Origin: Oreohelix idahoensis
Lineage: Eukaryota; Mollusca; Gastropoda; Stylommatophora; Oreohelicidae
Direction: 5' to 3'
Assembly: GCA_024509875.1 (NCBI GenBank)
Contig: JAMPIV010021227.1
Span: 27,453-91,452, forward strand
Length of the DNA: 64,000 bases
The notes beneath the pieces are model-generated. The model was not told where the DNA came from. It was given only the letters and a program-made list of their open reading frames with translations, and searched no databases. This document shows, piece after piece, positions 10,102 through 20,132 of the stretch (within the stretch, counting starts at the first letter, position 1; each line of letters opens with the position of its first letter). Position numbers and translations under genes: made by a program.

Positions 10102-10808
10102 GTTCAAAAGGTGAAAAAGTGAGTTGAATTTTAATGCACGTGGAAAATGATCATCGAGAAAAAGTCACCGTTAGTATGCAATAAATCAGTATTACAAGTG
10201 GTCGAAATGATCACTGAATTAGCCATGCCACCAAGGAGAAGTCTCAGCACTGTAGACCGAGGACGTCCTGAGCAGGGTCGATTTTCCAAATGTCCGGTAG
10301 CTTGAAATCTCTCAAGAAGTCTCTGAATGGTAGAGTGGGACACTGCTAAACGTCTTGCAACATGACGAACAGATTGACCATCCTGAATCCATGCCATGGC
10401 TCGACCACGGTCTACAGTGCTGAGACTTCTCCTTGGTGGCATGGCTAATGCAGTGATAATTTCGACCACTTGTCATACTAATTTATTGCATACCAACGGT
10501 GAACACTCTTTACCGATGATCATTTTCCACGTGCATTCAAATTCAACTCACTTTTTCACCTTTTGAACTAGTGGGGCGTGTTGCAAAAACCACGAGTTTT
10601 TGCAGCAACAATGGCAATTTTCACGTGCGGGGTAAAGTGACCCAGTTTTTGGACATTTAAAAAAAATTAACCTAGTGCACACAGAAATGTATAAACATTT
10701 CTCTGAGCTCAGTTTTAATGACATTTTCACTTGTCTTTACAGTTTGCCAATCAATTATATAAACCTTGTCTAAACTGAATGGTGGCCCTTAACTTTTGTC
10801 CAGTAGTA
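10102..10808 (-). mobile_element. Tc1-like DNA transposon 5' half with internal fold-back
   Basis: Read on the minus strand, the outer end at 10808 begins tactactggacaaaagttaa, a terminus typical of Tc1-like elements, next to a TA-rich site. A 5' untranslated stretch and the start of a transposase follow. After about 60 codons the sequence turns round: 10102-10263 is an inverted copy of roughly 10404-10567 (UTR plus first codons). The catalytic half of the transposase and the far terminal repeat are absent. The element directly abuts the truncated LTR at 10101. Confidence 0.75.
10250..10442 (-). pseudogene. Tc1-like transposase, N-terminal DNA-binding domain only
   Basis: Tc1 transposases bind their terminal repeats through paired helix-turn-helix domains and cut with a DDE/D domain. 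Here translation starts at the methionine at 10442 (MPPRRSLSTVDRGRAMAW). It gives a clear first helix-turn-helix (about residues 10-50, SVRHVARRLAVSHSTIQRLL), then the CSGRPRST boundary motif. After that the reading frame enters the inverted copy of its own 5' end. No catalytic residue is encoded, so the product could at most bind DNA. Whether it is expressed is unknown. Confidence 0.75.
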
Positions 10809-10919
10809 TATATATACATATATACAACATACATATAATATATATTTTACAACATGTAGACACCATTTATACAAAGGCCAAGGATTTTTTTACGTTTTTT
10901 ACACAAGGTATGTGTGATG

Positions 10920-11040
10920 CACCGCACACAACCCGGCAGAGTCGATCCAGTTTTAACTGGGTACCATAGCAACTATGGGAAGGTTAAGGCGGCCGGCGTG
11001 ATGCTGACCACATCACGGCGGCGGGCCTAACACCATGTGC
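10920..11040 (+). repeat. SINE conserved central domain
   Basis: The core aactgggtacc...gggaaggttaaggcggccgg...gtgatgctgaccaca recurs at 19835-19965 (inverted), 29802-29911 and 34128-34262 (inverted). Its wording resembles the conserved central domains shared by many invertebrate tRNA-derived SINEs. No tRNA head is clear in this copy. Confidence 0.6.
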
Positions 11041-11442
11041 ATAACACATACCTCGATTAGCATTTTTCCCGCACTCTGTAGAATAAAGAGGGGAAAAAAA
11101 TCCTGCACTCTTGAGATAACAACTGAAAATATAAAAAATTGATAAATTTTATAGAGGAAGATGGTTAATTAGCGTGGTGTGGTGTGAGTGATTGTGGTTT
11201 TGTCTGGTGTTAGGTATTGACTCTGAATATAGGGGTGACAGAAAAAAAAAACCTGAAAGAGAGAATACAAATGAACACGAAGTGAGACAATTGTTTTTTT
11301 ATTTATATAGTTTTATTTATATACTAAGGGGGGTATAGAGGTGGTCAGCCGGCGAGGTTAGTCTAGTTGACATTGTTAAAATAAAAAAGAATAAAAAAAA
11401 TGGTTTATATAAGGAAATATGACATCAAAAAACCGATACAAT

Positions 11443-11483
<41 letters not shown>
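11443..11483 (+). repeat. Poly-G tract of 41 bases
   Basis: An uninterrupted run of 41 G. The matching place in the right arm (near 18726-18739) has a much shorter C run, so the tract has expanded or its length is uncertain. Translated glycine or proline runs here are artefacts. Confidence 0.95.
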
Positions 11484-11485
<2 letters not shown>

Positions 11486-12605
11486 AAGGCTACCTATTGT
11501 CGTTAGTTGGACGGTGGGGTTTTCAATGGAGAGTGTATTGATGCTGACTGGCGGGGGTGATGACTCTTGTGTGTATTGGCGGGGGACAATGTATAAGCAT
11601 GCACATACAGATATATACGACATCTAAAGCAAACAGAGGCGTAATAAGTGTTTATATATTAATTTTTATTATCACGGCGGAGGTTTCGACCCGTTTTTTG
11701 GGGGAGGAATGGGTTTATATAAGGAAATATGACGCGATAGAACCAATAAAATGGAGGAGGAAAGGATAATTATTGTCGTTAGTTGGTCGGTGGGGTTTTT
11801 AATGGAGAGTGTATTGATGCTGACTGGCGGGGGTGATGACTCATGGATGTATTGGCGCGGGAGTAAGACAATGTATAAGCACGCACATACAGATATATAC
11901 GACATCTAAAGCAAACAGAGGCGTAATAAGTGTTTATATATAAATTTTTATTATTACTGAGAGAATCTAAAAAAAAAACATTATACGAACAGGGCACATA
12001 ATGGAAGAGAGCTATTTTTAGACGGAAAGAGGTGAAGCGGTGACACAAGATTGTTCCTCAGATCGGGAAATCCCACAAGAGCTGACGCATTTTTTGGGGG
12101 GTTCTTATTACAACGACTATCTGTTTTTACCGCTAGTTATGAAACCGGATCGATGGTCGGCGCAAACTTCGCGAGGAAACCATTGATCGTATACTTTATC
12201 TAAGAAAAACATTATACGAACAGAACACATAATGGAAGAGAGCTATTTTTAGATGGAAAGAGGTGAAGGGGTGACATTGTTGGAGTCAACTATTCTTTTT
12301 ATGTAAAAATATGGCAGGGAATTTCTGTGTTGGGTGTATGTATAGACAGACGCACCATGCGGTTTAAATCCCACATTTTTCCCACCCTGCGCTTGTTGTG
12401 TAGTGAGTACATCTAAAAAGGTGTTGGTGTCTAGCTTATTGTGATGTTTATTGAGCCCCTTAGTACTAGATTTATCGTGCTCCCCGAAACAGTGGTAGGT
12501 TTTACTACATAAAGATACCATCCCCCTACCTTAGTATTCTAGTCCCGGGGGTTCTCTTATCAAATAATTTTACCTCGCCACAGCTATTACAACGAATAAC
12601 TGTTT

Positions 12606-12633
12606 TACACTTTGATCTTAGCCAAGAAGCGAT
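12606..12633 (-). ncRNA. U2 snRNA-like 5' segment, left arm (8-base deletion)
   Basis: On the minus strand this reads as the first part of U2 snRNA but lacks the eight bases ccttttgg that form half of stem-loop I, apparently lost between two ttgg repeats. The downstream 130 bp match those after the right-arm copy. The stem-loop loss makes this a pseudogene-like copy. Confidence 0.6.
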
Positions 12634-13098
12634 AACAGATTTTCTGCTGCAGTTCCATGCCTTCTCCTTAATATCGTAAGATTTCACTGTGAAGTAATAT
12701 TTAACAGATTAAAAATATTTTAATTGCTGAAAGTTAAAGTGGGGAAAAACTTAATAATTATTGTAAATTTATAAACAGCCAAATACGTTTAATACTGCTG
12801 TGACACATATCTTTTTATAGTTTAAAGAAAGTTTCATTAGGACGCACGGTTATTAAAATTACAAGTATGCCTAATTAATGCCCCGTGCAACATTGGTTAT
12901 ATATTTATTTCCACTTTAATGTTAAGGGACGTTAAAATAATAAATTGTTATCTTCATAGTTAGCTCTCTTTGAACACACGCTCTCTTTGAACACACGAAG
13001 CGTTCTTAATGTTACAAGGAAAAACGTTCTTTGCTATTTCAAAATATTACAGCTTTCCCCCTAATTTACGGGCTCCAAACGCTTTAACAGACAGTATT

Positions 13099-13101
<3 letters not shown>

Positions 13102-13139
<38 letters not shown>
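13102..13139. repeat. (TA)n microsatellite
   Basis: A pure TA run of 38 bases that is absent from the matching place in the right arm (near 16075-16085), so it expanded after the arms separated. Confidence 0.95.
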
Positions 13140-13146
<7 letters not shown>

Positions 13147-13509
13147 TTCGGATATATATATTTGTACCTATAGGCCTATTACAAGAATATTAATTTATAA
13201 ATGGTCCAGTTATATCAAGCTCTAAGCATTTTACGGTCCAGCCTGGAAATTTCTGCACGTTACTGCAGAGGTCATGTCTCCCAGATATGGAATGAAAACA
13301 TCCGATCCTTTCTTTTCATTGTTTACAAATAGCTTCTTTGTTCCAGTTATCAAACAGTTATCTACTTTCATTTGTCCTGCAATTTTCAAACTTTAGTGAA
13401 AACTTTTTCTTCCAATCAGCAAAGATGGTCCCAAAATTTTCTACCAGTCCTGCCCAAATGTTCCAACCTGTAGGTAAATAGCTATTAACCTGTTTTTAAT
13501 TTTGTTATT

Positions 13510-14956
13510 TTTGCACGTGCCAAATATTTCTTTGAATATTTCTTGCATGTGTCAAGTGTTTTTTTTCTAGTTGTCAAATATTTATGCAAATATTTTTTCC
13601 AGTTGTCAAATATTTCTTCAAATATTTTTTCCAATTGTCAAATATTTATGCAAATATTTTTTTTTCAAGTTGTCAAATATTTCTTCAAATGTTTTTTGTC
13701 CAGTTGTCACATATTTCTTCAGATATTTTTTCAAGTTGTCAAATATTTCTTCAAATGTTTTTTCAAGTTGTCAAATATTTCTTCAAATGTTTTTACTCCA
13801 GTTGTCACATATTTCTTCAAATGTTTTTTCCAGTTGTCAAATATTTCTTCAAATGATTTTTCAAGTTGTCAAATATTTCTTCAAATGTTTTTTTTCCAGT
13901 TGTCAAATATTTCTTCAAATGTTTTTTCCAATTGTCACATATTTCTTCAAATGTTTTTTCCAGTTGTCAAATATTTCTTCAAATGTTTTTTCAAGTTGTC
14001 AAATATTTCTTCAAATGTTTTTTTTCCAGTTGTCAATTATTTCTTCAAATGTTTTTTGTCCAATTGACAAATATTTCTTCAAATGTTTTTTCTAGTTGTC
14101 ACATATTTCTTTAAATGTTTTGTCCAGTTGTCACATATTTCTTCAAATATTTTTTGTCCAGTTGACAAATATTTCTTCAAATGTTTTTTCCAGTTGTCAA
14201 ATATTTCTTCAAAAGGTTTTTTTTCACTTGCCAAATATTTCTTCACATGTTTCTTTCAGTTGTCAAGTATTTCTTCAAATATTTTTTGTCCAGCTGACAA
14301 ATATTTCTTCAAATGTTTTTTTCCAGTTGTCAAATATTCATCAAATGTTTTTTCCAGTTGTCAAATATTTCTTCAAATGTTTTTTCCAGTTGTCAAATAT
14401 TTCTTCAAATGTTATTTGTCCAGTTGACAAATATTTCTTCAAACGTTTTTTCAAGTTGTCAAATATTTCTTGAAACGTTTCTTCCAACTGTCAAATATTT
14501 CTTAACATGTTTCTAGAGATTGTCACATATTTCTTCAGATGTTTTTTTTTCAGTTGTCAAATATTTCTTGCAGCTGTCAAATATTTCTTCAAATATTTCT
14601 TCAAGTAGTTCTTGCAGTTGTCAAATATTTCTTCAAATGTTTTATTCTAGTTGTCAAATAGTTCTTCAAATGTTTATTTTCCAGTTGTAAAATATTTATT
14701 CGAATGTTTTTTTTTTCTAGTTGCGAAATATTTCTACAGATATTTTTTCAAGTTGTCAAATATTTCTTCAAACGTTTTTTCAAGTTGTCAAATATTTCTT
14801 CAAATGTTCTTTTTGTTTTCTAGTTGTCAAATATTTATGCAAATACTTTTTTCTAGTTGTAAAATATTTCTTCAAATGTTTTTTGTCCAGTTGACAAATA
14901 TTTCTTTGAACGTTTTTTTCAAGTTGGCAAATATTTCTTCAAATGTTTTTATTCTA
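13510..14956 (+). repeat. 32-bp satellite array, left half
   Basis: Roughly 40 or more head-to-tail units of about 32 bp around ttcaaatgttttttccagtt followed by gtcaaatatttc, with 31-35 bp variants. Long open frames cross it in all three forward phases (up to 174 residues, Phe/Ser/Cys-rich) only because the unit lacks stop codons. They are not genes. Confidence 0.92.
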
Positions 14957-15722
14957 GTCTGGAAAAAACATTTGAAGAAATATGTGACAACTGAAAAAAT
15001 ATCTGAAGAAATATTTATCAACTGGACAAAAAACATTTGAAGAAATATTTGACAACTGGAAAAAAAAACATTTGAAGAAATATTTGACAACTGGACAAAA
15101 AAACATTTGAAGAAATATTTGACAACTGGAAAAAACATTTGAAGACATATGTGACAACTGGAAAAAAAACATTTGAAGAAATATTTGACAACAGGAAAAA
15201 AAACCTTTGAAGAAATATTTGACAACTTGAAAAAACAGTTGAAGAAATATTTGACAATTTGAAAAAATATCTGAAGAAATATGTGACAACTGGACAAAAA
15301 AAAACTTGAAGAAATATTTGACAACTGGATAAAAAAAACATTTGCATGAATATTTGACAACTGGAAAAACATTTGAAGAAATACCTGACAACTGGAAAAC
15401 AAAATTTGAAGAAATATTTGTCAACTGGACAAAAAACATTTGAAGCAATATTTGACAACTGGAAAAAAAAAAACCTGTGAAGAAATATTTGACAACTTGA
15501 AAAAACAATTAAATAAACATTTGACAACTTGAAAAAATATCTGAATAAATATGTGACAACTGGACAAAAAACATTTGAAGAAATATGTGACAACTGGAAA
15601 AAAAACATTTGCATAAATATGTGACAACTGGAAAAACATTTGCATAAACATTTGACAACTAGAAAAAAACGTTTGACACATGCAAGAAATATTCAAATAA
15701 ATATTTGGCACGTGCAAAAATA
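14957..15722 (-). repeat. 32-bp satellite array, right half, inverted
   Basis: The same unit continues here in reverse complement (about 23 units), so the array is itself a palindrome with its axis near 14956. The right half is about half the length of the left. The flanking sequence (15723-16285) mirrors 12870-13510. Confidence 0.92.
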
Positions 15723-16285
15723 ACAAAATTAAAAACAGGTTAATAGCTATTTACCTACAGGTTGGAACATTTGAGCAGGACTGGTAGAAAATTGTGGGAC
15801 CATCTTTGCTGATTGGAAGAAAAAGTTTTCACTAAAGTTTGAAAATTGCAGGACAAAAAAAAAGTAGATAACCGTTTGATAACTGGAACAAAGAAGCTAT
15901 TTGTAAACATTGAAGAGAGAGGATTGGATGTTTTCATTCCATATTTGGGAGACATGACCTCTGCAGTAACGCGCAGAAATTTCCAGGCTGGACCATAGAA
16001 TTGCTTCAAGCTTGATATAACTGGACCATTTATAAATTAATATTCTTGTAATAGGCCTATAGGTACAAATATAAATATCCATACTGTCTGTTAAAGCGTT
16101 TGGAGCCCGTAAATTAGGGGGAAAGCTGTAATATTTTGAAATAGCAAAGAACGTAACATTAAGAACGCTTCGTGTGTTCAAAGAGAGCTAATTATGAAAA
16201 TAACAATTTATTATTTTAACGTCCCTTAATATTAAAGTGGAAATAATTGTATAACCAATGTTGCACGGGGCATTAATTAGGCATA

Positions 16286-17448
16286 TGTTGCCGTCATTTT
16301 CGACGGAGTTTCATATGTCAAGTTACTTGTCGTATTTTCACCCTAGTCAAAGGTGGATAATTATGTCTTTACTTTGCGATGTCAGGTTGATTTGGGGTTA
16401 TCTTCCCTTTTGGTTCTTTCAGTGCGTTTGACCTGTATGAAGACAGGGTCAAAGGTAAACAGTTCGGGGCTTATACCCATGCGCAGATTTGAGCGCCAAG
16501 TTGAGACTTCCGTCAGGCCGGGATGTAAGCTGGCTTCCGAGGGACGAATGTCCATTGTGTTTTTCGGGGAAAATCTTCGAAGTGACTGCGTTGGCAGGTC
16601 TCCCCAGTGAATCTCTGTGCGTCGGAATGACAACAGAGTTCCTTATTGTGTTCTGAGGATTCGGTTCCAGGTAATACCGACTTTTTCCATTATTACGCTT
16701 TCGGTGGCAGAACATGTTAGAAGATTACCTAGTCTGTGAACTACAGCTCACCGGTCCTACATTTCAGAACTGATATTTTTTGCGCTCAAGGTAGCCATCC
16801 AAGACTATTAGTCTTTATATTATCCAGAAGTCCAGTGACGAAGTTATATTGTGGAAACCGCAGATTGGCGGTATTTATGTCTACATAAGCATTACTGCAG
16901 GGTTGATGTTAACCTGCTTAGAAGAAGTACACAGATGACGTCATAACGAGGCCTGTGTTAAGGCTAATATATTACAGCCTGATAATGTACAATTGGCGGG
17001 GAAGCCAAGTTGTACCTGTATGTCAAAGTGATCAAGGTATCTGACGCGTTTAGTCAGAGACGCCAACGCGGCATTATGAACTGTCATTATTGAAGAACAT
17101 TGCTATCGACCATGCACGAATATTCAAATGTTTACCAGCCTTTTTGAATGCCTGATGTATACCTAACGATTTCCGGTCAGCATGACCTTGTTTACACTGA
17201 CTGTTCCTGTTGATGCTATGTGTGTTATCGTCAATAAATGTTTTTGAAACGTGCCAGCAGTGTTCAAGCATCCTTGACTACTGCATGTGAGTGTATGGGT
17301 TGCATTACACCACAGATACGAGCCTAAACACATTCGCGCCTTCATTCGCTCCCACACTCAGTTCATCATACGCCAGCACTACACACCTAACAAAATATAT
17401 ACTGTCTTGGGCCAGTGAGCACCTCAACAAGAGAAAAAGACAGTTACA
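16286..17448. mobile_element. Solo LTR with 5-bp target duplication
   Basis: The 1,163-bp insert begins TGTTGCC and ends AGTTACA (TGT...ACA) and is flanked on both sides by GCATA (16281-16285 and 17449-17453). The left palindrome arm has the matching empty site with a single copy (complement of 12866-12870), which gives direct proof of insertion. AATAAA on the plus strand at 17233-17238 fits a polyadenylation signal and favours plus orientation. The sequence is unlike the LTR of the other retrotransposon in this window. No internal coding region is present. Confidence 0.9.
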
Positions 17449-17685
17449 GCATACTTGTAATTATAATAATTGTGCGTCCTAAAGAAACTTTCTTTAAACT
17501 ACAAAAAGATATGTGTCACAGCAGTATTAAACGTATTTGGCTGTTTATAAATTTACAATAATTATTAAGTTTTTCCCCACTTTAACTTTTAGCAATTAAA
17601 ATATTTTTAATCTGTTAAATATTACTTCACTGTGAAATCTTACGATATTAAGGAGAAGGCATGGAACTACAGCAGAAAATCTGTT

Positions 17686-17820
17686 ATCGCTTCTTGGCCT
17701 TTTGGCTAAGATCAAAGTGTAAAACAGTTATTCGTTGTAATAGCTGTGGCGAGGTAAAATTATTTGATAAGAGAACCCCCGGGACTAGAATACTAAGGTA
17801 GGGGGATGGTATCTTTATGT
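17686..17820 (+). ncRNA. U2 snRNA-like segment, right arm
   Basis: Positions 17686-17721 match the first 36 or so bases of metazoan U2 snRNA, including the stem-loop I bases ggccttttggc and the following taagatcaaagtgta, with one C-to-T change. The branch-point-pairing GUAGUA of real U2 is lost: after gtgta comes aaac. Downstream is not U2, but I can draw a 9-bp stem (17724-17732 with 17739-17747), a U-containing Sm-like stretch near 17757-17767 and a C5/G5 pair (17776-17780 with 17801-17805). About 200 bp upstream are conserved with the left arm. It could be a chimeric snRNA pseudogene, an snRNA-headed repeat or a functional variant; expression is unknown. Confidence 0.55.
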
Positions 17821-18855
17821 AGTAAAACTTACCACTGTTTCGGGGAGCGCGATAAATCTAGTACTAAGGGGCTCAATAAACATCACAATATGCTAGACAC
17901 CAACACCTTTTTAGATGTACTCACTACACAACAAGCGCAGGGTGGGAAAAATGTGGGATTTAAACCGTATGGTGCGTCTGTCTATACATACACCCAACAC
18001 AGAAATTCCCTGTCATATTTTTACATAAAAAGAATAGTTGACTCCGACAATGTCACCCCTTCACCTCTTTCCATCTAAAAATAGCTCTCTTCCATTATGT
18101 GTTCTGTTCGTATAATGTATTTCTTAGATAAAGTATACGATTAATGGTTCCCTCGCGAAGTTTGCGCCGACCATCGAGCCGGTTTCATAACTAGCGGTAA
18201 AAACAGTTAGTCGTTGTAATAAGAACCAAAAAAAAGTGCGTCAGCTCTTGTGGGATTTCTCGATCTGAGGAACAATCTTGTGTCACCGCTTCACCTCTTT
18301 CCATCTAAAAATAGCTCTCTTCCATTATGTGCCCTGTTTGTATAATGTTTTTTCTTAGATTCCCTCAGTAATAATAAAAATTTATATATAAACACTTATT
18401 ACGCCTCTGTTTGCTTTAGATGTCGTATAAATCTGTATGTGCGTGCTTATACATTGCCTTACTTCCGCGCCAATACACCCATGAGTCATTACCCCCGCCA
18501 GTCAGCATCAATACACTCTCCATTAAAAACCCCACCGTCCAACTAACGACAATAATTATCCTTTCCTCCTCCATTTCATTGGTTTTATCATGTCATATTT
18601 CCTTATATAAACCCATTCCTCCCCCAAAAACGGGTCGAAACCTCCGCAGTGATAATAAAGATTAATATATAAACACTTATTACACCCCACCGACCAACTA
18701 ACGACAATAATTATCCTTTGCCTGCCCCCCCCCCCCTTTTTATAGGTTTTTTGACGTCATATTTCCTTATATAATCCATTTTTTAAATTCTTTTTTATTT
18801 TAACAATGTCAACCAGACTAACCTCACCGGGTGACCACCTCTACACCTCCCTTAT

Positions 18856-19112
18856 GGTAATTTCCTATCTTTCGTACCATTTTGCTCCGCAGTGAATATG
18901 TGTAGTCAAGTGTTGTTTCGTAGCGCCTAGGGTTAGGATTAGGGTTAGAATTAGGGTTAGGATTAGGATTAGGGTTTGTGTTAGGGTTAGTGTTAACCAT
19001 AATACTAACCCTAATTCTAACCCTAATCCTAACCCTAAGCGCTACGAAACAACACCTAACTACATATATTCACTGCGGAGCAAAAAGGTACGAAAGATAG
19101 GAAATTACCCCA
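18856..19112. mobile_element. Palindromic MITE with telomere-like core
   Basis: The terminal inverted repeats are ggtaatttcctatctttcgt at the left and its complement at the right, flanked by CTTAT at 18851-18855 and 19113-19117. The middle (about 18928-19037) is a hairpin of degenerate ttaggg/ttagga repeats on one side and ccctaa/tcctaa on the other. The element is absent from the left palindrome arm (near 11328). A 58-bp relative lies at 48632-48689. Confidence 0.8.
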
Positions 19113-19215
19113 CTTATTATGTAAATAAAAATATATAAATAAAAAAACAATTGTCTCACTTCGTGTTCATTTGTATTCTCTTTTTCATGTGTTTTTTCTT
19201 CTCTCACCCATATAT

Positions 19216-19380
19216 TCTACAGAGTAAAGAGGGAAAAAAAATCCGGCACTCTTGAGATAACAAATGAAAATATAAAAAATTGATAAATTTTATAGAGGAA
19301 GATGGTTAATTAGCGTGGTGTGGTGTGGGTGATTGTGGTTTTGTCTGGTGTTAGGTATTGACTCTGAATATAGGGGTGAG
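19216..19380 (+). repeat. Locally inverted block shared with the left arm
   Basis: The sequence from the aaagaggg stretch to ctgaatataggggtgag matches 11084-11224 in the same direction, although the surrounding arm is inverted. Short inverted repeats (ctcacccatatattc and gaatataggggtgag) bound it, which suggests a flip between them. Confidence 0.7.
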
Positions 19381-19400
19381 AAAAAAAAAACAACAGAGTA

Positions 19401-19790
19401 TGGACGATGTATAAGCATTTGGAAGAAAAAATTGAGGCTATTGAAATGTGGATATATAGAAGAATGGGGCGTATCTCGTGGAAAGAGAAGAAAACAAATA
19501 AGGAGGTCCTAGAAAATCTAGGTATGAACAGAGAACTAATGAGAGAGATCAAAGTTCGGCAGCTAAAGTACTTTGGCCACATAAAAAGGCATAACTTCTT
19601 GCAGAAGACCATAATAGAAGGGAGAGGTGAAGGGAAACGTGCCAGGGGAAGACAGCGCTATAAGTGGAAAGATAACATCAAGAGATGGACAGGGAAGAGC
19701 TTATCAGAATGCACCACCAAGACAAGAGACAGAAGACTTTGGAGATCCTTTACAGCCAACCTTCGTTGTGGAGATGGCAGCTGATGAGGA
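19401..19790 (+). pseudogene. LINE reverse transcriptase, C-terminal fragment
   Basis: A 126-residue open stretch (MYKHLEEKIEAIEMWIYRRM...) matches the region after the RT core in non-LTR retrotransposons of the RTE-like, endonuclease-reverse transcriptase type. It shows the usual series RRMxRISW, then VRQLKYFGHIKRH, then EGKRARGRQRYKWKDNI, then a Trp-containing tail. It lacks the endonuclease and the polymerase active site, so it is a 5'-truncated copy. It lies only in the right palindrome arm and runs into the SINE-like block downstream. No expression is implied. Confidence 0.8.
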
Positions 19791-19834
19791 TGATTCTACA
19801 GAGTGCGGGAAAAATGCTAATCGAGGTATGTGGG

Positions 19835-19965
19835 ATGCACGTGGTGTTAGGCCCACCGGCGTGATGTGGTCAGCATCACGCCGGCCGCCTTAACCTTCCC
19901 AGAGTTGCTTTGGTACCCAGTTAAAACTGGGTCGACCCTGCCGGGTTGTGTGCGGTGCATCACAC
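19835..19965 (-). repeat. SINE conserved central domain, right arm
   Basis: Inverted counterpart of 10920-11040 (ggccgccttaaccttcccag core), with small differences such as tgctttggtaccc against the left arm's atagcaactatggg. Confidence 0.6.
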
Positions 19966-20049
19966 ATACCTTGTGTAAAAAACGTAAAAAATCTTTGGCC
20001 TTTGTATAAATGGTGTCTACATGTTGTAAAATATATATTATATGTATGT

Positions 20050-20051
<2 letters not shown>

Positions 20052-20129
<78 letters not shown>
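20052..20129. repeat. (TA)n microsatellite at the palindrome's outer end
   Basis: A TA run of about 78 bases. The left arm also ends in TA-rich DNA (10807-10830). Confidence 0.95.

Positions 20130-20132
<3 letters not shown>

Larger units (their letters stand above)
10807..14956. repeat. Left arm of giant palindrome
   Basis: The arm is the inverted, diverged counterpart of 14957-20129. The landmarks occur in reverse order in the right arm: TA-rich end, SINE domain, A/T-rich 160-bp block, two copies of a roughly 300-bp GC-tract unit (11401-11665 and 11705-11950), the 12000-12560 block, the U2-like segment at 12606-12633, a TA microsatellite, a unique 370-bp block, and the 32-bp satellite. Scattered substitutions and indels separate the arms, so they are old and independent sequences. 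I see no protein-coding gene. Confidence 0.85.
14957..20129. repeat. Right arm of giant palindrome
   Basis: This is the inverted counterpart of 10807-14956. It is longer because it gained a 1,163-bp solo LTR (16286-17448), a 257-bp MITE (18856-19112), a LINE fragment (19401-19790) and a longer TA tract. It also shows a local inversion at about 19216-19380, a block that is in direct rather than inverted orientation relative to 11084-11240. Confidence 0.85.

Noticed and set aside
13510..15722. Regular 32-bp repeats resembling a CRISPR array
   Set aside because: The units are contiguous and diverged, with no unique spacers, in eukaryotic DNA.
13543..15726. Long overlapping open frames (up to 198 residues) on both strands, rich in Phe, Ser and Cys
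   Set aside because: They follow the 32-bp satellite in every phase and change strand where the satellite inverts. They are a by-product of a stop-free repeat unit.
18928..19037. A true telomere or chromosome end
   Set aside because: The repeats are degenerate, short and folded inside a MITE with flanking duplication.
10807..20129. Palindrome as a long-read hairpin or missed-adapter artefact
   Set aside because: The arms differ by many substitutions and by whole insertions with target duplications, which an artefact cannot create.
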